The notes: a model not told the origin generated them from the letters alone. 64,000 bases of DNA from Spartobacteria bacterium (GCA_003169695.1 PNAS01000026.1:62001-126000); one strand, 5' to 3'. Counted from the first letter of the stretch, positions 26,981 to 36,636 are shown. Program-made: numbers and translations.

Positions 26981-28216
26981 ATGCGCTTCCGAGAAATCAT
27001 CATTATGGCGCTCACCTCCCTGGGGGCGAACAAGCTGCGATCGGCGCTTACCATGACAGGAATCACAATCGGCGTTTTTTCCGTGATCTCGGTCATGACC
27101 GCAATCGGAGCCCTACAGAGTTCAATCGAAAGCGGCATCAGCTTTCTCGGCTCGAATATTTTCCAGTTCGCCAAGTACCCGGCGAACGTCAATGCCGGCG
27201 GACGCAACCAGAAGAAGTATGAGAACCGGCACAACATCACCTACCGGCAGGCGCTGAGATATTACCAATTAATGGAGGGGAACGCGCGCGAGATCTGCCT
27301 CAAGAGTTTCGATTTCAAAGGCCAGGCCGTTTACAACGGCATGAAAACAACGCCGAGCTTAACCGTCGCCGGTTCCAATAAGAGTTTTCTCATCGCAAAC
27401 TCATACACGCTCGCCTACGGACGGAATATCAATGAGGAAGACGTTGCCTTTTCGCGGAGCATCGTTGTCGTCGGCAAGATGATTGAGAAGCGTTTGTTTC
27501 CCCACGAATCGCCCATCGGCAAGATGATAAAACTCAATGGGCATACTTTTACAATCATCGGCGGGCTCAGCGAAAAAGGGACGGCTTTCGGTCAAAGCCA
27601 GGACGATATTTGCGTGATTCCGATCACGCGATTTTTCGAAAATTTTGGCGAATCGAATCGCACGGTCAATATCGCGACGCAGTCGTTCTCGCAGGAGAAT
27701 TATAACACCACCCTGGACAAAGGCATGGGAGCTATGCGGATTGCCCGGGGGCTTCGCGCGGAGCAAGAAAACGATTTTGAACTCTACTCGAACGATTCGC
27801 TCAAGAGCGCTTTTACGGCCATCGCCGGCGTGGTGCGGATCGGGGCTTTCGTCATCAGTTTAATCGCACTTATCGCGGCCGGCATTGGGATCATGAACAT
27901 CATGCTCGTGAGCGTAACGGAGCGGACGAAGGAAATCGGTATCCGCAAGTCGATCGGCGCGCGGAGCCGCGATATCCTTCGACAGTTCCTGACCGAGGCG
28001 GTTTTCATCTCGGAGGCGGGCGGGATCCTCGGAATCATTCTCGGTGTCATCGGCGGGGACTTGCTGGCGATGTGGCTCCAGGCCGATCTGATCTTTCCTT
28101 TCGGCTGGGCGCTGGCCGGGTTGATCGTTTGCTCGGCGATTGGCATCGGCTTCGGGTTTTACCCGGCCTACCGCGCCGCACGGTTGGACCCTATCGACGC
28201 GTTGCGCTTCGAGTAA
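26981..28216 (+). CDS. ABC transporter permease, MacB/FtsX type (second)
   Basis: Paralogue of the preceding permease with the same plan: N-terminal helix (LTMTGITIGVFSVISVMTAIG), periplasmic MacB_PCD domain, then three helices with VSVTERTKEIGIRKSIGAR and the closing ARLDPIDALRFE. It starts 25 bases after the first permease. Shortly after the stop comes a GC-rich hairpin (GGCGG-aaa-CCGCC, 28220-28232). This lacks a T tract, but the operon probably ends here because a promoter-like site follows. Confidence 0.9.
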   Translation: MRFREIIIMALTSLGANKLRSALTMTGITIGVFSVISVMTAIGALQSSIESGISFLGSNIFQFAKYPANVNAGGRNQKKYENRHNITYRQALRYYQLMEGNAREICLKSFDFKGQAVYNGMKTTPSLTVAGSNKSFLIANSYTLAYGRNINEEDVAFSRSIVVVGKMIEKRLFPHESPIGKMIKLNGHTFTIIGGLSEKGTAFGQSQDDICVIPITRFFENFGESNRTVNIATQSFSQENYNTTLDKGMGAMRIARGLRAEQENDFELYSNDSLKSAFTAIAGVVRIGAFVISLIALIAAGIGIMNIMLVSVTERTKEIGIRKSIGARSRDILRQFLTEAVFISEAGGILGIILGVIGGDLLAMWLQADLIFPFGWALAGLIVCSAIGIGFGFYPAYRAARLDPIDALRFE

Positions 28217-28273
28217 CGGCGGAAACCGCCTCCTGGCGGGGTCGGGAGGCACGCAACTTGCGCTTGCATTGCT

Positions 28274-28301
28274 TTGACATGCGCAACGCTCCTTCTATCC
28301 T
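28274..28301 (+). promoter_or_regulatory. Candidate sigma-70-type promoter for the DUF4388 response regulator
   Basis: TTGACA (28274-28279) and TATCCT (28296-28301) are separated by 16 bases and lie 23 bases before the GTG at 28325. The -35 is a perfect match and the -10 matches four of six positions. This is one of the best consensus promoters in the window. Its position also argues that the TTG at 28274 is not the start codon. Confidence 0.55.
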
Positions 28302-28324
28302 CGCATTTCTCAGTCGCTACCGCC

Positions 28325-30505
28325 GTGCCTGCATCCCTCGAATCTCCTGCCGGGACAGCGCCTAGCGTTCTTCTGATCGAAGAGTACGACGCGCTGGCTG
28401 CGGCGATCACGTCCGCCTTGAAGAAATTTGCCCCGCAGCATCGTACGCGGGTGGTCGAATCCCTGAGCGAAGCTGAATCGGCGGCGGCCGAAACGCAGCC
28501 GCAACTCTTTGTCATCGATTTCGATCCACCGCATCCAAACGCGATCGAGTTCCTTAACCGGATCGGCCCGGCGCATCCGGATGCGCGCGTCCTCGTCATC
28601 GCATCCGGCACGTCGCCGGCGTTTGCCTCCGAACGCTACGGACCGAACGCAATTCAATTTGTCGAAAAGCCGTTTGAACTCGCAGATTTTGGCGCGGCGG
28701 TGCAGGCGCTTTTGGGTCCGTGGAAGGAGGCCAGCTCGGGTGATTCGCGCGGAACGCTGCGCGATCTTAGTCTCCGGGATCTCGTACCACTCGAATGCAT
28801 AGGTGGTGTGACGGCCGTTTTGAAGATCGAAGCGGCGGGTGGACGAGCAGGCGAGATTCATTTCTTCGATGGTCATATCTGCCATGCAAGCGCGTCTGGC
28901 CTGAGCGGAATCAACGCGCTGTATGAGATAATGCGTTGGAAAAACGCCCGCGGGACGGAGACTGAGAGAGCCGTTGACGGGCCTCGCACCATTCAGGGGC
29001 CATGGCTGCACGTTTTTCTCGAAGCCCTCCGCAGGGCGAAACCCAGCGCCGAGGAGCTGAAGGCTCCCTCGCCTTCGGTGTCTTTGCTAGAAGAGCCGAA
29101 ACCTGCGAAGGCGCGGGCAAAGAGCGGAAAGAAAATCGTTGTGATCGACGATACCGAGATGCTGTTGATTTTCGTAGAAGATATTCTGTCCATCGCTGAT
29201 CCAAGTCTTCAGATCGTCACAGCTCTCACTGGCGGCGAAGGCATAAGGCGAGCGGAGGTGATGATTCCAGATCTGGTGTTGGTCGATTACAGCCTGCCGG
29301 ATCTACGCGGCGACCAGATCTGCGAGCGACTTCATCAGAACGAAGCAACGGCGCGGATTCCCGTGGTGATGATGTCCGGCCATGTCCCGGAAATGATGGC
29401 TACGGCTGAACGTTACCCGAATGTAGTCGCCACGATCGCGAAGCCTTTTATGTCCGAAGCGCTGGTGCAACTGGTGAAGCAAACGCTCGCCAATAGACCG
29501 CTGCCTGTCGCTCCGCAAAAAGAAACAACGGCCGTGCGGACGGTCATCGACCATCCAGCCAGTGTCGCCAGCCCCGCACCCAAACCCATGCGGCCTGCAA
29601 ATGGAAACAAGTCGGCTAAGAAAAGTGCTTCATCGAAGAGTTCCACCAAAGAGTTACCGGAAAAAGCAATCCCTTCCGCCCCCCCACCCATCATACCGGC
29701 ACTTCCAGCGCACGAAAAAAGGGCCGAGCCTGCTGCGGCAAGAACGCCGGATTCCCCGACACCTGCCAGCTTAATCGAAGTCACAGAACCGACCGCGACG
29801 GTCGGAGCGCCAGTCCCTTCACATAGCCGCGGTACGCGCGATATCCGTCCCGCTGAGTCGGCGTTCTTTGAAGCGCCCCCATTACCTTCTACCCGGCCGG
29901 CGAAGCTCGCGGGATCAAGCGGCGGCGCCGTCGTTCTCGGCTTGGGAATGGAAGTGATCTCTGTTCAGTTCACCCCTCGGTTTCAGGTCGGCACAATCCG
30001 AGCAAAGCCGTCCGCCACGGCGTTGTCGCTAACCAAATTGTTGATGCCCTCGCTCGCACAGAATCCTTGGGGCGCCGGATTCGAGCTCGGAACCGTAGAG
30101 CTCGACTCCGATGGGCGAATCAGGACGATGCGCGTGCGGCCTACGCGGAGACCCGCCGATTCCATCCACACTCACAACGGTTTCCAAATCAATGACATGA
30201 AACTGGTGAATGAAGCCGCTTGTATTCAGCTCACCGCTGGAACGTCCGCGCCGATGACTATGCAGTTGATCGCCGTCTTCAAAGTAACTGCAGTCGAGCT
30301 CTCAGACCGATTCGAGGTGGCTCAACTGGTCCTGCAACCGGAAGGCAGCCGTGTGCGTATCACTCTCGATCCGCAATCGCGCGGCACGGCGGGCACAGAG
30401 TTCGAGACGGTTGGGGTGCGGCTCGATGCATCGGCCCGAATTGCTGAATTCGTTTTGAGTTCATTCCAATCCGAGCGATCGGAACGTCGAGTCAACGTGG
30501 CGTAA
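28325..30505 (+). CDS. Multi-domain response regulator: two receiver-like domains, DUF4388, duplicated C-terminal module
   Basis: About 726 residues, no membrane helix. Residues ~10-125 form a receiver-like domain with VLLIEEYD and LFVIDFDPP. DUF4388 (PatA-type) follows at ~135-240 (LRDLSLRDLVPLE, GEIHFFDGHICHA). A full receiver is at ~266-385 (VVIDDTEML, phosphoacceptor Asp in LVLVDYSLPD, VVMMSGHVP). A Pro/Ala/Lys/Ser linker (~390-540) leads to two ~65-residue modules sharing RFxV and FExxxVxLDxxxRI. I do not know a family for these modules. PatA-type regulators act in motility or development signalling; the role here is unknown. I chose GTG 28325 because a promoter-like site covers the upstream TTG. 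The 3' end overlaps purB tail-to-tail by 45 bases. Confidence 0.8.
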   Translation: MPASLESPAGTAPSVLLIEEYDALAAAITSALKKFAPQHRTRVVESLSEAESAAAETQPQLFVIDFDPPHPNAIEFLNRIGPAHPDARVLVIASGTSPAFASERYGPNAIQFVEKPFELADFGAAVQALLGPWKEASSGDSRGTLRDLSLRDLVPLECIGGVTAVLKIEAAGGRAGEIHFFDGHICHASASGLSGINALYEIMRWKNARGTETERAVDGPRTIQGPWLHVFLEALRRAKPSAEELKAPSPSVSLLEEPKPAKARAKSGKKIVVIDDTEMLLIFVEDILSIADPSLQIVTALTGGEGIRRAEVMIPDLVLVDYSLPDLRGDQICERLHQNEATARIPVVMMSGHVPEMMATAERYPNVVATIAKPFMSEALVQLVKQTLANRPLPVAPQKETTAVRTVIDHPASVASPAPKPMRPANGNKSAKKSASSKSSTKELPEKAIPSAPPPIIPALPAHEKRAEPAAARTPDSPTPASLIEVTEPTATVGAPVPSHSRGTRDIRPAESAFFEAPPLPSTRPAKLAGSSGGAVVLGLGMEVISVQFTPRFQVGTIRAKPSATALSLTKLLMPSLAQNPWGAGFELGTVELDSDGRIRTMRVRPTRRPADSIHTHNGFQINDMKLVNEAACIQLTAGTSAPMTMQLIAVFKVTAVELSDRFEVAQLVLQPEGSRVRITLDPQSRGTAGTEFETVGVRLDASARIAEFVLSSFQSERSERRVNVA

Positions 30506-31756
30506 ATGAACTTCTAGCGAACAAAGCCCATCGATCTCCGACTCCGAGAGACGCGCGGTGACCTCCGGTTCCCGTTTCGCATTATCCGCAAACGACCCTT
30601 CGCCTTTCCACGTTCGCATCGCGGCACGCTGCACCGCTTCGTAAGCGCTTTTCCGTTCGGCACCTGCTCGAGTTAAGGCGAGCAAGACCGATTGGCTGAA
30701 ATACAGCCCTTTGCTCAGTTCGAGATTTTGCACCATCCGCTCCGGATAAACCTGCAAGCCTTCTACGAGCTCCCGTAGCTTGACGAGCATGTAATCGAGC
30801 AGGGTGCAAGAATCAGGCAGAATGATGCGCTCTGCGCTGGAATGGCTAATGTCCCGTTCGTGCCAAAGCGCGACGTTTTCGAGCGCCACCACCGCATTCC
30901 CGCGGAGGACACGCGCCAGACCGCTCAAGCGTTCCCCCGTGATCGGATTCCGCTTGTGCGGCATGGCCGAACTCCCTTTTTGGCCTTCGGCGAAGAACTC
31001 CTCCACCTCGAGCACTTCGGTCCGCTGGAGGTGACGAAACTCGGTTGCCCAGCGATCGATACTCGACGCAATCAGCGCCAGCGTCGTGCAAAACTCCGCG
31101 TGGCGATCGCGCTGAATAATTTGAGTGGAGATATTCGCGGCCTTCAACCCGAGCTTTTCGCAAACAGCGCGTTCGATCGCCGGATCCAAATGCGCATGCG
31201 TGCCGACCGCCCCGCTGAGTTTCCCAACACGAATTCGCTCCTTTGTTTGCGCCAGTCGTTCCTCAGCCCGCCCGAATTCGTCGAACATGAGCGCAAGCTT
31301 GAGCCCGAACGTGATTGGCTCCGCATGAATCCCGTGGCTGCGGCCAATCATTGGCGTCATTTTGAATTGGCGCGCCCGCGTGGCGACCGTGGCCCGCAAG
31401 TCGGTCAGATCTTGCGCGAGAATTTGAGACGCCTCGGTCAATTGGACCGCCAGCGTTGTGTCGAGAACATCGGACGACGTGAGCCCCTGGTGCATCCACC
31501 GGGCGGCCGGCCCCACTGAAGAAGCGACGTTCTCAAGAAAGGCGATGACGTCGTGGTTCGTGCGTTTCTCGATCTCGGCTATCTCAGAGATGGAAAAACG
31601 AGCCCGCTTCCGAATTTCTGCCGCGTCCGCCTTCGGAATCTGGCCCAGTTCGGCCATCGCTTCACACGCCAGCGTTTCGATCTCCAGCCAGATCTCGAAC
31701 TTGCGCTTATCCGACCAAAGCTCACGCATCTGCGGCCGGGAATAACGATCGATCAC
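30461..31756 (-). CDS. purB: Adenylosuccinate lyase
   Basis: Catalyses two fumarate-releasing steps in purine synthesis. The fumarase/aspartase superfamily motifs are present: TNHDVIAFLE and the HQGLTSSDVLDTTLAVQL region. The active-site loop GSSAMPHKRNPI is near residue ~255. It begins MIDRYSRPQMRELW, the usual start for this subgroup, and has 431 residues. Its last 45 bases overlap the end of the convergent response regulator gene. A terminator of the upstream small gene lies just before its start. Confidence 0.95.
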   Translation of the reverse strand: MIDRYSRPQMRELWSDKRKFEIWLEIETLACEAMAELGQIPKADAAEIRKRARFSISEIAEIEKRTNHDVIAFLENVASSVGPAARWMHQGLTSSDVLDTTLAVQLTEASQILAQDLTDLRATVATRARQFKMTPMIGRSHGIHAEPITFGLKLALMFDEFGRAEERLAQTKERIRVGKLSGAVGTHAHLDPAIERAVCEKLGLKAANISTQIIQRDRHAEFCTTLALIASSIDRWATEFRHLQRTEVLEVEEFFAEGQKGSSAMPHKRNPITGERLSGLARVLRGNAVVALENVALWHERDISHSSAERIILPDSCTLLDYMLVKLRELVEGLQVYPERMVQNLELSKGLYFSQSVLLALTRAGAERKSAYEAVQRAAMRTWKGEGSFADNAKREPEVTARLSESEIDGLCSLEVHLRHVDSTFRSLGLE

Positions 31757-31803
31757 TAGAGGAAGATAAAAGCGCGCCGCGAAACGGAAAGCGTTTTGTA
31801 CGC

Positions 31804-31849
31804 AAAAAAGCGCCGCTTCCGCGGAACCGACCGCTGAAGCGACGCTTTT
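31804..31849 (-). terminator. Intrinsic terminator of the small gene at 31871-32053
   Basis: On the minus strand, AAAAGCGTCGCTTC and GAAGCGGCGCTTTT (31849-31836 and 31819-31806) form a 14-bp stem with one mismatch, followed by a run of six Ts (complement of 31804-31809). It lies 21 bases after the stop of the small gene and 47 bases before purB. This is the clearest rho-independent terminator in the window. Confidence 0.75.
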
Positions 31850-31870
31850 GAAAGCGTTAGAAAAGCGTTA

Positions 31871-32053
31871 TTAGCAAACTTGGGCGCGTGTGAAGCGACC
31901 GTTGCTTTGAATGCGCACCTGGCCGCTGCCCAGCAGGTCGGCCACTGCTGCCACGGTTTCCTTGGTGTTCTTTGTGCAAGAACTCACCGCAAGAATTAGG
32001 TCGCCCAAGGACAGTCCCTGACGTGGCTTGAGAATCTGATTGGTCTTTTTCAT
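31871..32053 (-). CDS. Small protein of unknown function (60 residues)
   Basis: A 60-residue product starting MKKTNQILKPRQGLSLGDLI, with a helical-looking middle (DLILAVSSCTKNTKETVAAVADLLGSG) and a short beta-like end (VRIQSNGRF). I do not recognise it, but it has its own promoter-like site and a strong terminator, so it is very probably a real and perhaps abundant protein. I chose the ATG at 32053. GAGAGG lies 11 bases upstream as Shine-Dalgarno and can pair with the CCTCT directly before the ATG, so initiation may be structure-controlled. Two cysteines (middle and C-terminal) are present. Confidence 0.65.
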   Translation of the reverse strand: MKKTNQILKPRQGLSLGDLILAVSSCTKNTKETVAAVADLLGSGQVRIQSNGRFTRAQVC

Positions 32054-32078
32054 AGAGGTTTGTCCCTCTCGTTGGAGC

Positions 32079-32105
32079 AATATAGATGCCACAGGGGCTC
32101 TTCAA
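32079..32105 (-). promoter_or_regulatory. Candidate promoter of the 60-residue gene
   Basis: On the minus strand, TTGAAG (32105-32100) and TATATT (32084-32079) are 15 bases apart. The -10 lies 25 bases before the ATG at 32053. The spacer is a little short and the -35 imperfect. The position, together with the terminator downstream, makes a single-gene unit plausible. Confidence 0.4.
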
Positions 32106-32230
32106 GTCCAGCACAGGGGAAATCTCCGTGTTACGGGTCGATATTCCAGCTAGGAATCCGCAAACCTGTTACACTAGTGTCTATTTTTTGAACACTTCCC
32201 CGACTCGCACTCAGGTCGATCCGCCCGCTG

Positions 32231-32884
32231 TTAATCACTGTGTACCATCGACTTCGGCGCCGTCAACTTCATCGCCACAAAATAGAGGACGCAAACCAAC
32301 ACCACCGCGCCGACAATCGGGAACGACTCGGATTTCGTTGCCTTGATGATCGCATCGGCATCCTGCAACTGCGCAGGCGTCAGCTTTACGCCGACGCGCC
32401 CCCCAAGCCAGGCTAACACGGTACACCAGACACCGGCGCCGATGAGCGTCAGGACGCTAAATTTTATGAAGCCCATCCGGACGATCCCGGCTGGAATGGA
32501 AATGAGATGGCGAATGACCGGCAGCAACCGCGCAAAGAAAATCCCCCCCGCTTCGTAGCGACGCAGGAATACCTCGGCGCGGGCAAACTTATCCGGAGGC
32601 ACAAAAAAATACTTCCCCCAGCGGAGCATCGCCGCCCGGCCGGCCCAGCGCGCGACCAGGTATATGATCACTGAGCCGAACCACGAGCCAAGCGTTCCCG
32701 CAATGACGACACCGACGAGCGACATGCCTGTGCCTTGCTGCGTCGCGGCGACGATTGCCGCCGGCGGAATCACAACTTCGCTGGGAACTGGAAACACGGT
32801 GCTTTCGAGGGCCATGAGCCAAAAGACCGCCGCGTATCCGCCCGTTTGCACCCAGTGGAACCAAACTTCAATAAGATGATGCAT
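32231..32884 (-). CDS. DedA-family membrane protein
   Basis: DedA/SNARE-associated (VTT domain) inner-membrane protein; family members take part in undecaprenyl-phosphate or lipid flipping and membrane homeostasis. Marks are ESTVFPVPSEVVIPPAA near the N-terminus, YLVARWAGR, and the ARLLPVIRHLISIPAGIVRM segment, followed by two C-terminal helices. Length (217 aa) is normal. It is divergent from the ABC exporter at 33000, with ~115 bases of A/T-rich spacer between them. Confidence 0.9.
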   Translation of the reverse strand: MHHLIEVWFHWVQTGGYAAVFWLMALESTVFPVPSEVVIPPAAIVAATQQGTGMSLVGVVIAGTLGSWFGSVIIYLVARWAGRAAMLRWGKYFFVPPDKFARAEVFLRRYEAGGIFFARLLPVIRHLISIPAGIVRMGFIKFSVLTLIGAGVWCTVLAWLGGRVGVKLTPAQLQDADAIIKATKSESFPIVGAVVLVCVLYFVAMKLTAPKSMVHSD

Positions 32885-32999
32885 AAGAGAGTATCAGATT
32901 TGGGATTTTGAAGTTTCGATTTCGGAATTAGCCTGAGCGGTTCGGCTGCGCGCCGGTAGTTCAATCGGAAATGTCCAATCCGCAATCTTAATTTTTGCC

Positions 33000-34757
33000 A
33001 TGTCGATTTACCGCCGCGCGCTTCATTACTATCGACCGTTTTTGGCGCAAACCATGATCGGCCTGGTGCTTTCGCTCTGCGGCATTGCCTTGAATCTGCT
33101 CAAACCCTGGCCTTTCAAAATCATCGTCGACGACATCTTGCCGCGGAATCCTCACGCGCATTTCGGAACCTCGCCTGACCTCATTCCCCTGCTCTGCCTG
33201 GCGCTGGTCGGTATTCAACTCCTCTGGGGCTTAACCAATCTCGCCAGCAATTACATTTTCGTGAAGGTCGGCTTGCAGGCTCTCCTCAAACTGCGCACCG
33301 ATCTCTACGCGTATCTTCAATCGCTCTCGCTCAAATACCATGACGCCCGCCGCTCGAGCGATTCAAGTTTTCGGGTCGCCTACGATTCGCAGTCGATTCA
33401 GACGATCTACAACAAGGGTTTCACAAATATTTTCGCTTCCATCATCACGCTAATCGGCACTTTCCTCGTCATGGTTCGGATCGACTGGCAGCTGACGCTG
33501 CTTTCGCTGGCCGTCGTGCCTGCGATCGTGGTCGCGATTTACTCTTTCGCCCATCGCATTCGGCGCGACTCGACCTCGATTCAGGAACAGGAGAGCGCCC
33601 TGCTCGCGCAAGCGCAGGAAGGTTTGAGCGCGGTTCGGATGGTCCACGCTTTCGGCCGCGAGGAATGGGAGGTGCGTCAGTTTCATTTGCAGGCGCAGCA
33701 AAGTCTTCATGCGAATTTGCGCCTCACCCTTACAAACGTAAACAGCGCGCTCGTGATCAGCACACTCATGGTCATCGGGACAGCGGCGATGTATTACCTG
33801 GGCACGCTCCACGTTCTCGCCGGCACACTCACACTCGGCTCGTTGCTCGTGTTCAGTGCCTACCTCCTTATGCTTTACCAGCCGCTCGAATCGCTCACTT
33901 ACACCGCGTGGGCGATGGAAGGCGCCACCGCCGGTGCAAGACGATGCTTTGAGGTGCTCGACCGGGAGGATGATGTGGTCGATGCTCCGAACGCGCAGGA
34001 AATTACCGAGACCGCCGGCCCGATTGGGTTTCAGAACGTCAGCTTCGGTTACGCGACCGGGCAACCCGTTCTCCACGACATCGATTTATCGATCGCACCG
34101 AATCAAATCGTGGCGTTGGTCGGCGGGACCGGTGCCGGAAAAAGCACCCTCCTGAGCCTCGTCCCGCGATTTTACGATCCGAATCAAGGCAACGTTACTC
34201 TCGACGGCTGCGATCTGCGGCAGATCACGAAAAAGTCGCTCCGGGCGACGATTGCGATCGTCCTGCAGGACACGCTTCTTTTTTCCACAACGATCCGCGA
34301 AAACATCGCCTACGGCCGTCCGGACGCGACCGACGCCGAAATACGTGAAGCCGCCCGTCGCGCTCAAGCAGATGAGTTCATCGGCCGCATGCCCGCTGGT
34401 TACGAGAGTCCGGTGGGCGAACGCGGCGGTCATCTTAGTGTCGGCCAGCGACAGCGGATTGGGATCGCGCGAGCGTTTCTAAAGAACGCGCCCATCCTGC
34501 TTCTGGACGAACCTACTTCTGCGCTCGATCCGACCACGGAAGCTGCCATCATGGAAACGATCAAAGACCTCATGCATGGCCGAACCACTCTCATCGTAAC
34601 GCATCGCCTTGCCACCATTCACGGCGTAGACCGGATCGTTGTGCTCGAGAATGGCAGGATCGTCGAACAAGGATCAGGCGCGGATCTTCTGACAAAGCGC
34701 GGCGTTTACGCGACATTGTACGCGGCCGGCAATTATCCTTCTCGCTCCAATGAGTAA
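33000..34757 (+). CDS. ABC exporter, fused permease-ATPase (MsbA/lipid-exporter type)
   Basis: A 585-residue half-transporter with a six-helix membrane domain (~15-310) and a nucleotide-binding domain: Walker [13 protein letters not shown] loop [15 protein letters not shown], signature [15 protein letters not shown], Walker [14 protein letters not shown] loop VTHRLATI. It should work as a homodimer. An acyltransferase overlaps its end by 8 bases and a glycosyltransferase-like gene follows. That context suggests export of a lipid-linked glycan or lipid; the substrate is not shown by sequence. Confidence 0.9.
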   Translation: MSIYRRALHYYRPFLAQTMIGLVLSLCGIALNLLKPWPFKIIVDDILPRNPHAHFGTSPDLIPLLCLALVGIQLLWGLTNLASNYIFVKVGLQALLKLRTDLYAYLQSLSLKYHDARRSSDSSFRVAYDSQSIQTIYNKGFTNIFASIITLIGTFLVMVRIDWQLTLLSLAVVPAIVVAIYSFAHRIRRDSTSIQEQESALLAQAQEGLSAVRMVHAFGREEWEVRQFHLQAQQSLHANLRLTLTNVNSALVISTLMVIGTAAMYYLGTLHVLAGTLTLGSLLVFSAYLLMLYQPLESLTYTAWAMEGATAGARRCFEVLDREDDVVDAPNAQEITETAGPIGFQNVSFGYATGQPVLHDIDLSIAPNQIVALVGGTGAGKSTLLSLVPRFYDPNQGNVTLDGCDLRQITKKSLRATIAIVLQDTLLFSTTIRENIAYGRPDATDAEIREAARRAQADEFIGRMPAGYESPVGERGGHLSVGQRQRIGIARAFLKNAPILLLDEPTSALDPTTEAAIMETIKDLMHGRTTLIVTHRLATIHGVDRIVVLENGRIVEQGSGADLLTKRGVYATLYAAGNYPSRSNE

Positions 34758-35343
34758 CGTAAACAGTGCGCGCCGCGTAGAAAGCGATTGGTGGTCCAAG
34801 CCCATTCCGCCGAACGTGATCTTTGGCGAAGGATTCTATTGCGAGACCGCGCAGATTTTTCGCCACATGCATACTACTGCGCCTGGAGCAGTGCAAATCG
34901 GTGATCACGTATCCTGTTACGCCGGGTGTTCGTTCGCTCTGGGCAAAAATGGAACGTGTTCAATTGGCGATTTCACACTCGTGAATGGCGCTCTTATCAT
35001 GGCGGAAGAGCGCATCGAGATCGGCTCGCATTGTCTCATCTCCTGGAACGTCGGCATCGCGGACTCCGATTTTCATCCGCTCGAGCCTGCGCAGCGACTC
35101 ATCGATGCCCAGGCACTCGCGCCATTCTTCAAAGACCGCCCGCCAAGGCCGAAATTGCGCACGGCGCCCGTAATCATCGCCGACAACGTTTGGATCGGCA
35201 TGAATGCCACAATCCTTAAGGGTGTGACAATTGGGGAGAACTCCGTTGTCGCCGCGGGGGCTGTTGTCACAAAGAGCGTCCCCGCGAATGTCGTGGTGGC
35301 CGGCAATCCTGCGATCGTTATCAAAAAACTCGCCGAAGCGTGA
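34750..35343 (+). CDS. Hexapeptide-repeat acyltransferase
   Basis: Left-handed beta-helix acyltransferase (WbbJ/maltose O-acetyltransferase type), 197 residues. The repeats are visible in [20 protein letters not shown] and [20 protein letters not shown], ending NPAIVIKKL. The catalytic-type His appears in SDFHPLEP in the central loop. The ATG at 34750 lies 8 bases inside the ABC exporter gene, indicating translational coupling. It probably O-acetylates a surface sugar made or exported by the neighbouring genes. Confidence 0.85.
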   Translation: MSNVNSARRVESDWWSKPIPPNVIFGEGFYCETAQIFRHMHTTAPGAVQIGDHVSCYAGCSFALGKNGTCSIGDFTLVNGALIMAEERIEIGSHCLISWNVGIADSDFHPLEPAQRLIDAQALAPFFKDRPPRPKLRTAPVIIADNVWIGMNATILKGVTIGENSVVAAGAVVTKSVPANVVVAGNPAIVIKKLAEA

Positions 35344-35365
35344 ACTGGTTTCCGCTTTTCCTAAT

Positions 35366-35403
35366 TGAATGTTGGACGTTGAACGTTGGGCGTTGGACGT
35401 TTC
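35366..35403. repeat. Short imperfect tandem repeat (GTTGGACGTT-like)
   Basis: Four imperfect units of ~10 bases (gttggacgtt, gaacgttggg, cgttggacgt) lie between the acyltransferase and the glycosyltransferase, followed by a ~28-base pyrimidine tract up to the next ATG. No Shine-Dalgarno is visible for the downstream ATG, so the tract may be part of its unusual leader. Function unknown. Confidence 0.5.
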
Positions 35404-35431
35404 CCCCTTCTTCTTCCCCTTCCCCCTCCCG

Positions 35432-36604
35432 ATGAAACGAAAGCGTCTCATCGTCATGGGTTTCATGGGCTCCTGTCCTATCGCGGGCGTCATCTGGCAG
35501 CACATCCACTACATCGTCGGCCTACAGAAACTCGGCCACGATGTCTTTTACATCGAGGACTCGGCGCGGCTTCCCTACAACCCCGAGACCATGGAGGTAA
35601 ACAATGAATTCGATTACGCCGCGAAGATCCTGGAAGACCTCGCGACAGAGTTCGATTTCAAACGGCGCTGGAGTTTCTGCGCACGCTATCTCCCGGGCAA
35701 CCCAACCGTCGGTCTTTCGCTAAAAAGAATTCGGGAACTCTACCGTGAGGCCGACGCGATCCTGAATGTTTGCGGCACACAGGAATTCAACGAAGACCTG
35801 CTGGCGAGCGATCGCATTCTCTACATCGAGAGCGATCCGGGGCTCGAGCAGATCAAGGTCGATCAACGCGTAAGAGCGACGATCAAGTACTTGCGGCGCC
35901 ATCACGCGCTTTTCACTTTCGGCGAAAATGTCGGCACCAAAGATTTCCCCGTGCCTACACACAATTTGAAATGGTTTCCCACGCGCCAACCGATCGTGAC
36001 CGATCTCTGGAAAACCAGTCGCCGTCCCCTGCCCCCGGCCGTTTTCACATCTGTCGCAAACTGGTCCACGAGCGGCCTGAAAGATATCGATTGGCGCGGC
36101 GAAAAATATCTCTGGAGCAAGTCGCGTGAGTTTCTCCGGTTCGTCGCCGCGCCAAAGAAATCCGGAGAGCCGTTCGAGCTCGCGACCGACATTAAGGATG
36201 ACCGAACGCGCACGAAGTTCAAGCGCAACGGCTGGCGCTTCCGTGCCCCGCAGGATCTGAGCGCGGACTATCGGCTCTACCGGGATTACATCCGGCGCTC
36301 GAAAGGCGAATTCACCGTGGCCAAGGACCAGTACGTCCGCCTCAATACCGGCTGGTTCAGCGACAGGAGCGGTTGTTATCTCGCCGCTGGCCGTCCCGTG
36401 ATCATTCAGGAAACCGGCTTCACGAAAATCTTCGGGAAACACGACGGCCTCTTCGCCTTTAACTCGTTAGGTGAAATCGCCGAAGCCGTAAAAAGGGTCA
36501 GCGCCGACTACTCCCGGCAGTCCCGCGGTGCGCGCGAAATCGCCCAGGAATTTTTCGAAGCCAAAAAGGTGCTGCACTCACTCCTCGAACGCGCAGGAAT
36601 TTAG
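35432..36604 (+). CDS. Glycosyltransferase-like protein
   Basis: About 390 residues. It opens with VMGFMGSCPIAGVIWQHIHY and GLQKLGHDVFYIED, typical of GT-B N-terminal Rossmann halves. The second half carries FTVAKDQYVRLNTGWFSDRSG, RPVIIQETGF and a C-terminal helical region. The product at 61974-63116 shares the same order of motifs in its second half (GEFT..K, GW.SDRSA, GRPVI.E), so the two are paralogues. Exact sugar and acceptor unknown. The ATG at 35432 is chosen because the upstream in-frame extension is encoded by the GTTGGACGTT repeat and a pyrimidine tract. Confidence 0.65.
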   Translation: MKRKRLIVMGFMGSCPIAGVIWQHIHYIVGLQKLGHDVFYIEDSARLPYNPETMEVNNEFDYAAKILEDLATEFDFKRRWSFCARYLPGNPTVGLSLKRIRELYREADAILNVCGTQEFNEDLLASDRILYIESDPGLEQIKVDQRVRATIKYLRRHHALFTFGENVGTKDFPVPTHNLKWFPTRQPIVTDLWKTSRRPLPPAVFTSVANWSTSGLKDIDWRGEKYLWSKSREFLRFVAAPKKSGEPFELATDIKDDRTRTKFKRNGWRFRAPQDLSADYRLYRDYIRRSKGEFTVAKDQYVRLNTGWFSDRSGCYLAAGRPVIIQETGFTKIFGKHDGLFAFNSLGEIAEAVKRVSADYSRQSRGAREIAQEFFEAKKVLHSLLERAGI

Positions 36605-36636
36605 CGAACACCGCCAAGCGCTAGCAGCATGCCTGG

